Shown piece by piece: positions 37,501-46,840 of a DNA stretch of 64,000 nucleotides. Source of the stretch: Methanomicrobia archaeon (GTDB taxonomy: Archaea > Methanobacteriota_B > Thermococci > Methanofastidiosales > NM3). How positions within the stretch are numbered: the first letter of the stretch is position 1; every line of letters starts with the position of its first letter. The stretch lies in assembly GCA_030603445.1 (NCBI GenBank), contig JAUVXU010000007.1, positions 1-64,000 of the forward strand, in the 5' to 3' direction. The notes under the pieces are model-generated. The model did not search any database, was not told the origin of the DNA, and saw only the letters and a program-made list of their open reading frames with translations. The position numbers were made by a program, and so were the translations under genes.

Positions 37501-38355
37501 TTAGTTTAGGGGGATGAATTCGAACTTGTTTATTATTACTTCTATATCGTCCTCAGTAGAGGGAGGGGTATTTTCAAGAACATATAGATTCATATGTACT
37601 TTCTCATTTCCTTCAGGCGGGATATACTTTCCTCTGTATACCCATGAGGCCAGAATATAATCTTTTGTCAGCGGATGGAAGGGGTATCTTTGGATACTTA
37701 TGAAGGATATGGATTGTGGCGTCCAGTGGAAGAGATGGATTGAAGAACAAGACCACTGATCTGGGGAAAAGTAATAAATATTTTTATCAATGCAGCTTGG
37801 TTGCACCACGTATTGTGCGCCATTATTATTTTTATCCCCCCATTTTGCGAATTCAATATCTATTTCAGTGTGGTAATTCTTTTTTTTATCACTATAGGTA
37901 AATAGGCCAAGAACAGTATCTGCACTGAATTGATCTACTCTACTATCTAAAGAGAATATATATGTGCCATAACCAAAACTTTGTTCTGTGTATACTTCTG
38001 TACAATACCAGACCCCCCCTCTACAGTGGAGTGTCATGTGCAAATATCCAAACTCGTCAACCCAGATATCTTCCCCACTATTGGAGAATATGTTATTTTG
38101 TGGTCCAACACGATTTTCTGATTTTTTTACATCCCAAATATAATTAGAAAATTCTATTTTATCATATATTGCATTAGGTTGCGGGGATAATTGGAACGAT
38201 ATTGTGCTAGGCTTGATTAAGGAATCAATCGTTAAAGTTAATGCTTGCTTTTCATTCTCTTTAGATGAACAATTCAACGTTATTGGCATAATAATGATTG
38301 TAATTATTATAACAATTGCAAATATTATGGGGATTTTCTTTTTTATTTTATTCAT
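37501..38355 (-). CDS. Exported GH16-like (concanavalin A-fold) protein
   Basis: 284 residues. A basic start and a hydrophobic helix (I-F-A-I-V-I-I-I-T-I-I-I-M) at 10-27 serve as signal anchor; C29 directly after it could be a lipobox-like residue. The rest is a beta-sandwich: F-G-Y-L-H-M-T-L, S-F-G-Y-G-T-Y-I-F-S and the GH16 catalytic pattern E-I-D-I-E-F at 164-169 (Glu164, Asp166, Glu168). GH16 enzymes cleave beta-glucans or galactans. The active-site pattern is complete, so hydrolase activity outside the cell is plausible; substrate unknown. Isolated gene. Confidence 0.75.
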   Translation of the reverse strand: MNKIKKKIPIIFAIVIIITIIIMPITLNCSSKENEKQALTLTIDSLIKPSTISFQLSPQPNAIYDKIEFSNYIWDVKKSENRVGPQNNIFSNSGEDIWVDEFGYLHMTLHCRGGVWYCTEVYTEQSFGYGTYIFSLDSRVDQFSADTVLGLFTYSDKKKNYHTEIDIEFAKWGDKNNNGAQYVVQPSCIDKNIYYFSPDQWSCSSIHLFHWTPQSISFISIQRYPFHPLTKDYILASWVYRGKYIPPEGNEKVHMNLYVLENTPPSTEDDIEVIINKFEFIPLN

Positions 38356-38436
38356 TAGTGTCGATATTTATTATTATCGTCTTTTTTATAATTTGCTTGG
38401 ATAATCGGTTAATTTTAATAAACAAATACATACTCC

Positions 38437-38456
38437 CCGAAAGATTTTTATTAATA
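38437..38456 (+). promoter_or_regulatory. BRE/TATA promoter of pheST
   Basis: ccgaaag followed by atttttattaata. A start site about 25 bases downstream would leave a leader of roughly 90 bases before the pheS start at 38570; no clear riboswitch or T-box fold is seen in that leader. Confidence 0.5.
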
Positions 38457-38569
38457 AATTCTCTGTGTAACCCTGTGGATGTGTGATATGTGCCAATTTT
38501 GAGTGATGCATTAGAACGATGTAACAAATTGTGCATTGATGAATTTTTTATTACTAGGGGGCTTCTTCT

Positions 38570-40081
38570 TTGAATGTTTCAGATAATTCTAGCATTATCA
38601 ATAATTTATCAAATGATGAGAAGTTATTGTTAAAGCGTTTAATTGCGATTAAGAATGAAAAAGCAACTGTGACAGAGCTTGAGGACAAGGACATGCCATC
38701 AGTTGCAATCAATCGCGCTGCACTTGGATTGGAGTCAAAAAGGCTTATTACAATAAAAGAATCTTTAAAAAAACGTATTATTATTACCAAAGAAGGAAAA
38801 TCTCTCAAAAAATCAGTGCCAGAGCGCGAAGTTGGGGAGAAGATTGTTTCTAGTGGATGTAAAGTTGTATTTCTTGATGATCTGGGCATTGACAAGCGCG
38901 TAGTAGGAATTGCTATGGGCTGGCTTAGAAAACGAGAATGGGCAATAGTATCCAAAGAAGATGGAAAAATTAAGGTTTCTTTAACCGAGAAAGGCATAAA
39001 GGAGCTTTCTAGCCCTTCATGGATTCAGGAGATATTAAGTAAGGTAGAAAAAGAATGCGTTTATCTTGACGAGGGTATATCATCTGAACAATATTCTATC
39101 TTGAAAGGTAGAAAAGCTGTCGATATAAGGGAGGAGAAGGAACGCTATCTTGAACTTGAAGTCAGAGGCAGGGAAATAGCACCAGAAGAGCTGTTGGTTC
39201 ATAAGAAGATTTCACAGCTAACAGCAGAGCTGCTAAGAAATAATAAGTGGCGCGATTGCGAATTCAAGCGTTTTGACGTCTCTTTGCCTGTGAAAAGAAT
39301 TTATCCTGGCAAGAAACAACCTTATCTCGCTTTTCTCGATGATTTAAGATCTACTCTTGTTGCATTGGGATTCCAAGAGATGCGTGGCCCTCTAATAGAA
39401 ACAGAGTTCTGGAACTTTGATGCACTGTTCCAACCACAGAATCATCCTGCCAGGGACTGGACAGATACATATCGTTTAATACACCCAAAAAAGGGGCATT
39501 TGATAGATGAAGGTGTGGTTCAGGCAGTAAAGGCGGCCCATGAATCTTCTTGGAAATATATGTGGGGGCCAGAAAAAGCAAGAAATCTCATGCCTCGTGC
39601 ACACGGCACTTGCCTTTCTGCACGACAATTGCAAATGGGTATTGAAGTGCCAGGGAAATACTTCTCTATCGCCCGTTGTTTCAGACCAGATGTGCTCGAT
39701 AAGACGCACCTTATAGAATTCAATCAGATTGAGGGCATAATTTGCGATCCTTCTTTAAATTTCAAGAATTTGCTTGGAGTATTAAAACAGTTCGCAATCG
39801 AGATTGCGGGCGCAAAAGATGTACGTTTTTATCCAGATTATTATCCATTTACTGAACCTTCAGTACAGATGTCTGCAAAACACCCAGAACTTGGGTGGGT
39901 GGAATTTGGTGGAGCCGGTATTTTCAGAAAAGAGCTTACAGAACCATTGGACGTATCAATACCTGTTATCGCATGGGGGCTTGGAGTAGATAGGCTTGCC
40001 ATGTTCAAGTTAGAGATTGACGATATTCGCTTCTTGTTTTCGGATGATATTGTTTGGTTGCGTGATGAGGCGATGATCTAA
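38570..40081 (+). CDS. pheS: Phenylalanyl-tRNA synthetase alpha subunit
   Basis: 503 residues, the long archaeal form. A TTG start is used, eight bases after aggggg. The N-terminal 180 residues contain winged-helix DNA-binding-like repeats usual in archaeal/eukaryotic PheS. The class II core follows: F-Q-E-M-R-G-P-L-I-E-T-E-F-W-N-F-D-A-L-F (motif 1-2 region), H-T-type R-A-H-G-T, F-R-P-D, and motif 3 G-L-G-V-D-R-L-A-M-F near the end. It shares one base with pheT. Confidence 0.96.
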   Translation: MNVSDNSSIINNLSNDEKLLLKRLIAIKNEKATVTELEDKDMPSVAINRAALGLESKRLITIKESLKKRIIITKEGKSLKKSVPEREVGEKIVSSGCKVVFLDDLGIDKRVVGIAMGWLRKREWAIVSKEDGKIKVSLTEKGIKELSSPSWIQEILSKVEKECVYLDEGISSEQYSILKGRKAVDIREEKERYLELEVRGREIAPEELLVHKKISQLTAELLRNNKWRDCEFKRFDVSLPVKRIYPGKKQPYLAFLDDLRSTLVALGFQEMRGPLIETEFWNFDALFQPQNHPARDWTDTYRLIHPKKGHLIDEGVVQAVKAAHESSWKYMWGPEKARNLMPRAHGTCLSARQLQMGIEVPGKYFSIARCFRPDVLDKTHLIEFNQIEGIICDPSLNFKNLLGVLKQFAIEIAGAKDVRFYPDYYPFTEPSVQMSAKHPELGWVEFGGAGIFRKELTEPLDVSIPVIAWGLGVDRLAMFKLEIDDIRFLFSDDIVWLRDEAMI

Positions 40082-41742
40082 TGCCTACCATTACAATTTC
40101 TAAGGACGATATTTCTCGCCTTTTGGGAAAAGAAATATCTTTAGAAGAACTTGATGAACTTATCTTGTATGCAAAAGGAGAGATCGATGGAGTCGATGGG
40201 GATTTGATTAAAGTAGATCAAAAGGACACGAATCGCCCTGATTTATGGTCTACTGAAGGTATAGTTCGCCAGCTGCGCGGAACGTTAGGTGTGGAAAGTG
40301 GGATGCCCAATTATGAAATAATAAAAAGCGATATCAACATCTATGTGGACCCCCTACTAAAAGATGTACGGCCTTGTTGCGTCAATGCAGTGGTAAAAGG
40401 GCTTGATATCGATGAGGCGTTTTTGTCCCAAATAATACAATTACAGGAAAAGATAGCTCTGACATTTGGCAGGAAGAGACGCGAGGTGGCTGTTGGAATA
40501 ATAGATTTTGATAAGATAACTCCACCGATATACTACAAGGCAACTAAACCAGATGAGAATGCTTTTATCCCGCTTGCTTTTGAAAAGCCACTTACTCCTA
40601 GAGATATACTTGAGCGGCACCCAAAGGGAAAGGAGTATAGGCATCTAGTAGATAAAAGCGAGATATACCCCATTTTGGTAGATTCAGATGGTGTCGTTCT
40701 TACCATGCCGCCAATAATAAATTCGGAGCATACAGGAAAAGTTACCACAGAAACAAAAAATATATTCATCGATGTGACCGGATTTAACATAGAAACCCTT
40801 AAGACAGCGCTCAATGTGATCGTATCTGCATTTGCAGAGCGTGGAGGTAAGGTATACAGCGTGACCGTTAATTATCCTGATGAATCTATAAGTGTCCCAG
40901 ACATGACGCCTGTAACTTTTTCAATTGAAAAACAATACATTTGCTCAACGCTTGGAATAGATTTAGATAATTCAGATATCATACGCTTGTTAGGCAATAT
41001 GCGCTATGATGCAACGATAAAGGATGAAACGATAAGTGTGACCTATTTGCCGTATCGCAAGGATATAATGCATGCAAGCGATGTCATAGAGGATATCTGC
41101 ATAGCATATGGCTATAATAATATTCTCCCAGAAACACCCACTCTTTACACTATAGGAAGACAGTTGCCCATTTCCAGGAAATTGCTTATTGCCCGTGAGC
41201 TAATGATAGGGCTTGGTTTTCAGGAGATTGTGTCTTTCACGTTATCTAACAACGAGGCATTATTTGGGAAAATGAGGCTTTCACGTCCAGATGATATAGT
41301 TGAGATAGAGAATCCTGTTGCCGTGTCATGGTCTGTATTGAGGAACTGGCTAACACCATCATTGATGGCGTTCTTATCTAAGAACACGCATCATGATTAT
41401 CCTCAAAATCTCTTTGAGGTATCTGAAGTGGTAAGTACAGATGAAAACAAAGAGACGATGGTTGACAGCAGATATAAGCTAGCTTTCTCAATTTGTCATT
41501 CACAGGCGAATTACACAAAAGCAAGAGAGGTCCTGGATAGCTTTATGTTAAACACAGGCATATCATACTGTGTGGAGACAGATACTCACCCGTCATTTCT
41601 TGATGGGCGCATAGGTAAGATAATGGTAAATGGAAAGGAACGGGGCATCATAGGAGAGATACACCCAGAAGTTATTGAAAATTGGGGAATTGAGTCTCCT
41701 ATAGCGATAGTAGAGTTTGAATTAGAAAAGATTTTAGAATGA
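40081..41742 (+). CDS. pheT: Phenylalanyl-tRNA synthetase beta subunit
   Basis: 553 residues, typical of archaeal PheT, which lacks the bacterial tRNA-binding and anticodon domains. B1 domain at the front, B3/B4 editing region with P-P-I-I-N-S-E-H-T-G-K-V and the B5 domain near 280, then the catalytic-like core with E-I-E-N-P-V and F-E-V-S-E-V. It starts on the last base of the pheS stop codon. It ends nine bases into the convergent asparagine-synthetase-like gene. Confidence 0.96.
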   Translation: MPTITISKDDISRLLGKEISLEELDELILYAKGEIDGVDGDLIKVDQKDTNRPDLWSTEGIVRQLRGTLGVESGMPNYEIIKSDINIYVDPLLKDVRPCCVNAVVKGLDIDEAFLSQIIQLQEKIALTFGRKRREVAVGIIDFDKITPPIYYKATKPDENAFIPLAFEKPLTPRDILERHPKGKEYRHLVDKSEIYPILVDSDGVVLTMPPIINSEHTGKVTTETKNIFIDVTGFNIETLKTALNVIVSAFAERGGKVYSVTVNYPDESISVPDMTPVTFSIEKQYICSTLGIDLDNSDIIRLLGNMRYDATIKDETISVTYLPYRKDIMHASDVIEDICIAYGYNNILPETPTLYTIGRQLPISRKLLIARELMIGLGFQEIVSFTLSNNEALFGKMRLSRPDDIVEIENPVAVSWSVLRNWLTPSLMAFLSKNTHHDYPQNLFEVSEVVSTDENKETMVDSRYKLAFSICHSQANYTKAREVLDSFMLNTGISYCVETDTHPSFLDGRIGKIMVNGKERGIIGEIHPEVIENWGIESPIAIVEFELEKILE

Positions 41743-43047
41743 GTTTACTATCATTTCAAGAGGTCCAGTATATCCCTCTTCTTTTGCCTTTTCTTTAGTG
41801 TACGAGCGTTCTTTTGCCATTTTTTGTAATATGGTGTGTATGCCACAACCATATTGCATTGCCTTTTTGTTGCGAATACATATTTCCATAGGGAGGCAGT
41901 TTTTTTCAGCTATTTTCCTAAGCACGATTTTATTATGTAGTACATTAATTTTTGTCATAGTTTCTGTAGACAGTGCAATAGATGCGAGTTCTGGTGTGAG
42001 GTATGGTGTTGAGAGGTGGCTTCCTCCTGCTTTTACAGCGAGCTGATCTCTTTCCAAGTTTTTTTCGCTTAGATTAATAATATCATACAGCTGTATTTTC
42101 TCGAATTCTTCTGGTGATTTTTTATATGCTTCATTATATCTGAAATATCCTCCGAAAAGCTCATCGGCCCCCTGTCCAGATATCAAAAGATCCGCTTTAG
42201 TGTGGAGTGCTGCAAGATAAGAAGGCAAGGCAATCTCAAAGTCAAGCACGCTCCTGCTTCCAATGGCATCGATAACAGTTCTAGCATGCTTTTCTACTAC
42301 TTCTGGATCTAGCTCGATTATATCAAGTTTCAATCCAAATAGATCCTCAAGCTTTTCGGCATTTATCCTGTCTTCTGCACATTCTGAGCCTATGGTGACA
42401 AGTGAAATATCTGCGTATTTCATACCAATCTTTGCGAGCAGGGTGCTATCAAGCCCTCCTGAGAACATAATAGTGAGTTTTTTGTGGTGCTGTGCCCGTC
42501 GTTCTATGGCCGCCCCAAGCTCTTTTTGGATAAGTGGCATTGCAGTGAAAAAATCCAAACGTTTTTTCTTGAATTTTAGTTTTGGCCTAATATGGCGTTT
42601 TGTTATCTTTCCGTTTTTTACAACAACAGAAGAACCTTCGGGTACTCTAGCCACATTTTTTGATTTTTCAAATCCTTTTTGTGAAGTGGAAAATTGGAAA
42701 ACTGGTTTCTTTTGAAAAAATAGGGGCATCTTTCCAAAATAATCTCTAGATATGCATAATTTATCAGAGTGAAATGCTGTTATGATAAATTCGCCATCTG
42801 CTTTTCTCGCTATTGCAGCAAAGGATTTAGCTATATCATCTATTGTGCCTTCATAACATGCATCTATCTCTTCATCAGAATATATATTTCCATAAAAGAA
42901 TCCATCACCAAAACAGCGGCCTCTATTGCCTATCAAGGCAACACCGGGGTTTTTTACATATAATTCTCTTTCATCATTTTCTCTTATTTTTTTTGCAATG
43001 GACTCAAGTTGGGCACTGCTTCCAAAAGAACCACATATTCCCCCCAT
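41734..43047 (-). CDS. Asparagine-synthetase-like protein lacking the glutaminase cysteine
   Basis: 437 residues. The C-terminal synthetase domain has the PP-loop M-F-S-G-G-L-D-S-T and S-G-Q-G-A-D-E-L-F-G-G-Y, so ATP-dependent adenylation should work. The N-terminal class II glutaminase domain starts M-G-G-I-C-G: the nucleophile that must be residue 2 (M-C-G-I) is Gly. It cannot hydrolyse glutamine by the usual route and may use free ammonia, or another amine, or have a different role. The gene is shorter than AsnB (about 500 residues and up). Single gene, convergent with pheT. Confidence 0.82.
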   Translation of the reverse strand: MGGICGSFGSSAQLESIAKKIRENDERELYVKNPGVALIGNRGRCFGDGFFYGNIYSDEEIDACYEGTIDDIAKSFAAIARKADGEFIITAFHSDKLCISRDYFGKMPLFFQKKPVFQFSTSQKGFEKSKNVARVPEGSSVVVKNGKITKRHIRPKLKFKKKRLDFFTAMPLIQKELGAAIERRAQHHKKLTIMFSGGLDSTLLAKIGMKYADISLVTIGSECAEDRINAEKLEDLFGLKLDIIELDPEVVEKHARTVIDAIGSRSVLDFEIALPSYLAALHTKADLLISGQGADELFGGYFRYNEAYKKSPEEFEKIQLYDIINLSEKNLERDQLAVKAGGSHLSTPYLTPELASIALSTETMTKINVLHNKIVLRKIAEKNCLPMEICIRNKKAMQYGCGIHTILQKMAKERSYTKEKAKEEGYTGPLEMIVNSF

Positions 43048-43194
43048 AATGCTAGTTTGGGATTCTCTTATATATAATTATAGCTTATTTATGAATGGGC
43101 ATTTTTAAACTATTATTATATGGGCGGCATCTATACTTAAATTTAAAAATCTCTAATTACCAAAGAACTGTAAAGATCAAAAGGTTGAGTGCAT

Positions 43195-43476
43195 ATGTGC
43201 AAGTGTATTAGAATTGTAGTTAAGGGAAAAGTTCAGGGAGTTTATTATAGGGATTCAACAAGGGCAAAAGCACAATCATTAGGAATTGTTGGGTGGGTGC
43301 GAAATCTTTCCAATGGGGATGTGGAAGCTATGGCGATTGGAAAGGAAGAGGATTTGAAAAAAATCGTTGACTGGATGTGGGAAGGACCCACCATAGCGAA
43401 AGTTGATGAAGTATTGGTATATGAAGAGAGGCTTATTGATGAGTTTAAAATATTTAAAGTGTTATATGCTCGTTAA
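43195..43476 (+). CDS. acyP: Acylphosphatase
   Basis: 93 residues from the ATG at 43195, chosen because the aaggttgag sequence just upstream is too close to the alternative GTG at 43189. Catalytic Arg in G-K-V-Q-G-V-Y-Y-R-D and Asn in G-W-V-R-N-L-S-N-G-D-V-E are both present. Hydrolyses carboxyl-phosphate bonds. It ends by overlapping the convergent gene by four bases. Confidence 0.92.
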   Translation: MCKCIRIVVKGKVQGVYYRDSTRAKAQSLGIVGWVRNLSNGDVEAMAIGKEEDLKKIVDWMWEGPTIAKVDEVLVYEERLIDEFKIFKVLYAR

Positions 43477-43790
43477 TCCTCTTTGGTAATTTCTATTGTA
43501 ACATCTTTTGGCACTGCCAGCTCCGCTTCAACTTCAATAGTTTTTAGGATAGCACATGGAACAGGGCATGCAACGTGTTTTATACATTCAGATGCCTTCT
43601 TGTATACCTTGGAGTTATTATATCCATTGAATAGATCTTTCGTAGCATCCACAATCCCAATGTTCATTTTTAAAACGTCTTCGCATCCGGATTTAATTGA
43701 AACATATACATGGCATGGTGCAACTTTTTTGGCTTCAATTATAGTTACAAAGCCACAAGGACCAGGTTCTACTTTTGTAGTCGTCGTCAT
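43473..43790 (-). CDS. Conserved cysteine-containing small protein of anaerobes
   Basis: 105 residues with a distinctive pattern: P-G-P-C-G-F near residue 10, S-G-C-E-D near 35, and A-S-E-C-I-K-H-V-A-C-P-V-P-C-A-I-L-K at 67-84, followed by V-P-K-D-V-T-I-E. I recall similar small proteins in methanogens and anaerobic bacteria as an uncharacterised family (DUF6951-like). Six cysteines suggest a metal or Fe-S site. It lies just upstream and divergent from the GlcD-type operon. Confidence 0.75.
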   Translation of the reverse strand: MTTTTKVEPGPCGFVTIIEAKKVAPCHVYVSIKSGCEDVLKMNIGIVDATKDLFNGYNNSKVYKKASECIKHVACPVPCAILKTIEVEAELAVPKDVTIEITKED

Positions 43791-43933
43791 ATAAAATAAA
43801 ATATATTAGATGGCATTTATACTTTTCTGTAGGGAAAAAAGCGTATAATATTCCATAAGTAATGAATAAAATACACATACGATATATGAAAATGTCTTGT
43901 GATTTTTTTATTTTAAATTATGTTTGAAACAAT

Positions 43934-43953
43934 AACGAAAGTTTTTTATATAA
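43934..43953 (+). promoter_or_regulatory. Strong BRE/TATA promoter of redox locus 2
   Basis: aacgaaag followed by ttttttatataa is a near-ideal archaeal core promoter. A start site near 43977 would give a leader of about 65 bases ending in aggaggaag just before the TTG start at 44044. The promoter and ribosome-binding site both suggest high expression. Confidence 0.65.
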
Positions 43954-44043
43954 CACCATAAATGTTTCAACAGCGGTAGTAATTAGATATATATTTAATA
44001 CTTTTAAAGAACTACCGACCTACATTAATAAGGAGGAAGAAAT

Positions 44044-45474
44044 TTGGCAGGAGATCCAAATATCTTAAAAGAACTTCAAGGGATAGTCGGCGAAGAGCAC
44101 GCAACCTCAGACACACATATCATGTACGCATATTCGTACGATATGTCATTTGTTAAGAATAGGTTGCCAGCATATGTCGTCATGCCCCAAACAGTCGAAG
44201 AAATTCAACAAGTAATGAAGTTTGCCAACAAAACTAAAACCCCTGTGATACCATACACAGCAGGTACTAATATAGGCGGACTTTGTATTCCAGAGAAAGA
44301 CGGTACTATTGTAATGGACCTTAAGAGGATGGATAAAATCATCAAAATCGATGAGGAATCCAGATACGCAATAATCGAACCAGGCGTATCCCATGCGCAA
44401 CTTGCAGAAGAACTCTATAAAAGGGGATTAAGGTTCGGTTGGCCTGTTGGCCCACCATCTGGGTCTGTCATGGCCTGTGCACTTTGTCATGGTATCGGGG
44501 GCATAACTGGACGATATGGCCTTAACAGTGAGCAGATTACTAGTATGGAGGTAGTCCTTCCAACTGGTGAGCTTACCCGTGCTGGGTCATGCGCCCTTCA
44601 AAAGGATGCATGGCATTCACTTTTGCCGCTGCCTTTGGTAAATGGCTTATTTACAGGATGGCTTGGAACTACAGGTATTGTTACAAAGTTGGGTATTTTT
44701 ACGCCAGCAGTACCACCACATGTAGACATTGTTACCACAGCAACTGATAACTTAAAGGATATGTATAAGTACATGCTTGAGTTTTCAAAGTACGAGGCAG
44801 CTGATGATCTTACAGCTGTAAGTTGGTGGCTTTCACAAGTTCCAATTCCATACCCATTCAAGGCGAAACCAAAAGATGCGCCAGAATGGAACAGTTATGC
44901 TGTTTTGTATGGTTATACGGAAAAAGAGTTGGAAGCGAAGGTCGAGATGTTCGAAACAACTGTAAAGAATCAGCAAAAGAACGGCAGCTCACTTTCAGTT
45001 ACCCAGTATCCTGAGGAAGCAAAAAGGGCAAGAACAGCACTTCCATCACAAATTATCGGTTCTACGAAGAACTACTCAAAACAGGCTGGTGGAGGAATTT
45101 CATGGCCAGGCACATTTACACCTGCTAACAAGTGGGTAGAGGTGTGGAATAAATGGGAAAAGATTTATGAGAAGAGGAACTTGTCACCGGCAGTTCGTGT
45201 CACCATGTATAGAGGTACACACTACGGTATGCTTAGAGCAATGACACCAATCAATAAACATTACCCAGACCAGGTAGAAAATGCAAGACTTGCTATTGTA
45301 GAAGCTCTTATGGCTATTCTCGATGCAGGAGGCATCCCCTACAAGCCACCAGTAGATTTCGCAAAGGAGATTTACTCTCGTGCGGATCCAGGGTATGTAG
45401 AGCTCCTAAAACGTGTTAAGGACTTCATAGATCCAAATCAGATCATGAATCCTGGGAAGTTATGGATTAGGTGA
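44044..45474 (+). CDS. GlcD-type FAD-linked 2-hydroxyacid dehydrogenase
   Basis: 476 residues. A TTG start is preferred because aggaggaag precedes it by four bases and no ATG fits. The FAD_binding_4 domain spans about 35-210 (P-Q-T-V-E-E-I-Q-Q, T-A-G-T-N-I-G-G, E-P-G-V-S-H-A-Q-L, G-P-P-S-G-S-V, G-I-T-G-R-Y-G), and the C-terminal FAD-oxidase domain ends in D-P-N-Q-I-M-N-P-G-K-L. The family oxidises D-lactate, glycolate or similar. Its gene overlaps the CCG protein's leader, the usual GlcD/HdrD-like pair. The substrate is not determined; a 2-hydroxyacid is the family expectation. Confidence 0.88.
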   Translation: MAGDPNILKELQGIVGEEHATSDTHIMYAYSYDMSFVKNRLPAYVVMPQTVEEIQQVMKFANKTKTPVIPYTAGTNIGGLCIPEKDGTIVMDLKRMDKIIKIDEESRYAIIEPGVSHAQLAEELYKRGLRFGWPVGPPSGSVMACALCHGIGGITGRYGLNSEQITSMEVVLPTGELTRAGSCALQKDAWHSLLPLPLVNGLFTGWLGTTGIVTKLGIFTPAVPPHVDIVTTATDNLKDMYKYMLEFSKYEAADDLTAVSWWLSQVPIPYPFKAKPKDAPEWNSYAVLYGYTEKELEAKVEMFETTVKNQQKNGSSLSVTQYPEEAKRARTALPSQIIGSTKNYSKQAGGGISWPGTFTPANKWVEVWNKWEKIYEKRNLSPAVRVTMYRGTHYGMLRAMTPINKHYPDQVENARLAIVEALMAILDAGGIPYKPPVDFAKEIYSRADPGYVELLKRVKDFIDPNQIMNPGKLWIR

Positions 45475-45479
45475 TATCG

Positions 45480-46802
45480 ATGCAGTGGAATTTTAAAAAC
45501 ATAGACGATGAGGGAGAATTTAACCTCGAACACTTTTTCTGGAAGTGTACAGCATGTGGTACATGTAAGAGTGGTTATACCTATGGTCCACCACCTACTT
45601 TCAGGAGGATTTGTCCCCAAGGTGAGAAATTTGGATTTGAGGGTTTCTTCGCTTCAAAAGGCAAAGCAGCACTTGCGCGCTGGATGACGTCTGATCCTAT
45701 CCTCAAAAATAAATTTGAATGGACTCCGGAGTACCTTAATACTCTTTACACCTGTATAGGATGCGGAGGTTGTCAGAATCAGTGCCTTGTTGATTTCAAG
45801 CCATTCATTATCGAAACTATAGAAGCTATGAGGGCAAAAGCTGTAGAGGATGGACAAGGCCCTTTGAGAGAACACCACATACTTGTTACTTCAATGAAGA
45901 ACAATGACAACCCGTACACCGGACCCAGAGGTATAAGAGCTAAATGGATGAAAGGTTTGGATGTCAAAGACATTAATAAAGAAAGTTCACCTGTGCTATA
46001 CTATGCCGGGTGCACACCAGCTTACAATGCGCCAGTGCGTCAGCTAGCTGTTAAGACTGTTAGCGTCTTTAATAAAATAGGCGTTGACTTCGGTGCACTT
46101 GGAAAGAAAGAAGTATGTTGTGGTTCAACAGTCCTAAGACTTGGTGCAAGAGATGAATTCAAGCGTATTGCTGAGAAGAATCTGGAACAATTTAAGTACC
46201 TCCACGATGAGCGTGGTGTTGATACAATAGTTTCATCTTGTGCAGGTTGTTACCGTTCTCTTCTTGAAGACTACGCAATCTCGGAGGAATACAAGGATTA
46301 CATGGATGGCATAAAGGTCATGCATACTGCAGACTACCTCTACAAACTTTACAAGGAAGGAAAGTTCGAACCTAAGAACGAGATTAAGATGAAAGTAACC
46401 TACCACGACCCATGCCATCTTGGCCGCCACATCAAAGAGTGGATCATAGATTGGGATGGAAGCAAGCAGTGGAAGGGTTCTTACATGGATCTTGTAGACA
46501 AAGGAACCTTTGAATCACCACGTGAACTCATTAAAGCCATTCCTGGAATCCAGTTCGAGGAGATGCGACGCAACCAGAACAACTCATATTGTTGTGGTTC
46601 TGGCGGAGGCGTAAAGACAGCATTCCCTGATTGGGCAGCCGAGAACGCAGCTTTGAGGGTTGAAGAAGCAGAGCAAACTGGAGCAGAGAAGATAATAACC
46701 TGCTGCCCATTCTGCCACGCCAACCTTAACGATGGTGCCAAGGTTAAAAACTCTGCACTGAAAACTATCGATTTAGTAGAGCTTCTTGACGAAGCACTCT
46801 AA
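45480..46802 (+). CDS. HdrD-like iron-sulfur CCG-domain protein
   Basis: 440 residues from ATG 45480, spaced five bases from aggtgat; GTG 45471 overlaps the previous stop. Two [4Fe-4S] motifs come first (C-T-A-C-G-T-C near 21 and C-I-G-C-G-G-C-Q-N-Q-C near 92), then two CCG domains: Y-A-G-C, V-C-C-G-S, S-C-A-G-C-Y and D-P-C-H, Y-C-C-G-S-G-G-G, C-C-P-F-C-H. It corresponds to HdrD, GlcF or BamD, passing electrons between the FAD protein and a quinone, disulfide or other partner. Paired with the GlcD-type subunit. Confidence 0.9.
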   Translation: MQWNFKNIDDEGEFNLEHFFWKCTACGTCKSGYTYGPPPTFRRICPQGEKFGFEGFFASKGKAALARWMTSDPILKNKFEWTPEYLNTLYTCIGCGGCQNQCLVDFKPFIIETIEAMRAKAVEDGQGPLREHHILVTSMKNNDNPYTGPRGIRAKWMKGLDVKDINKESSPVLYYAGCTPAYNAPVRQLAVKTVSVFNKIGVDFGALGKKEVCCGSTVLRLGARDEFKRIAEKNLEQFKYLHDERGVDTIVSSCAGCYRSLLEDYAISEEYKDYMDGIKVMHTADYLYKLYKEGKFEPKNEIKMKVTYHDPCHLGRHIKEWIIDWDGSKQWKGSYMDLVDKGTFESPRELIKAIPGIQFEEMRRNQNNSYCCGSGGGVKTAFPDWAAENAALRVEEAEQTGAEKIITCCPFCHANLNDGAKVKNSALKTIDLVELLDEAL

Positions 46803-46803
46803 T

Positions 46804-46836
46804 CTTTTTTTTTCTTTTTTATTTTTTAGGAGGTTT
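46804..46836 (+). promoter_or_regulatory. Poly-T tracts plus aggaggt between HdrD-like and ferredoxin genes
   Basis: Three T-runs (nine, six and six) separated by single bases fill the 38-base gap, followed by aggaggt, a strong ribosome-binding site for the ferredoxin. Archaeal RNA polymerase terminates at such T-tracts without hairpins, so partial termination could give the first two genes a different RNA level from the last two. Confidence 0.45.
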
Positions 46837-46840
46837 AAAT

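Noticed and set aside
37234-37509. Plus-strand open frame over the tRNA region
   Set aside because: It is the antisense of tRNA-Leu; its typical R-D-L-N-P-R-T-S translation is the well-known artefact of reading through a tRNA.
38475-38500. Leader peptide M-C-D-M-C-Q-F upstream of pheS
   Set aside because: Seven codons without a ribosome-binding site and without Phe-rich content; not enough to propose attenuation.
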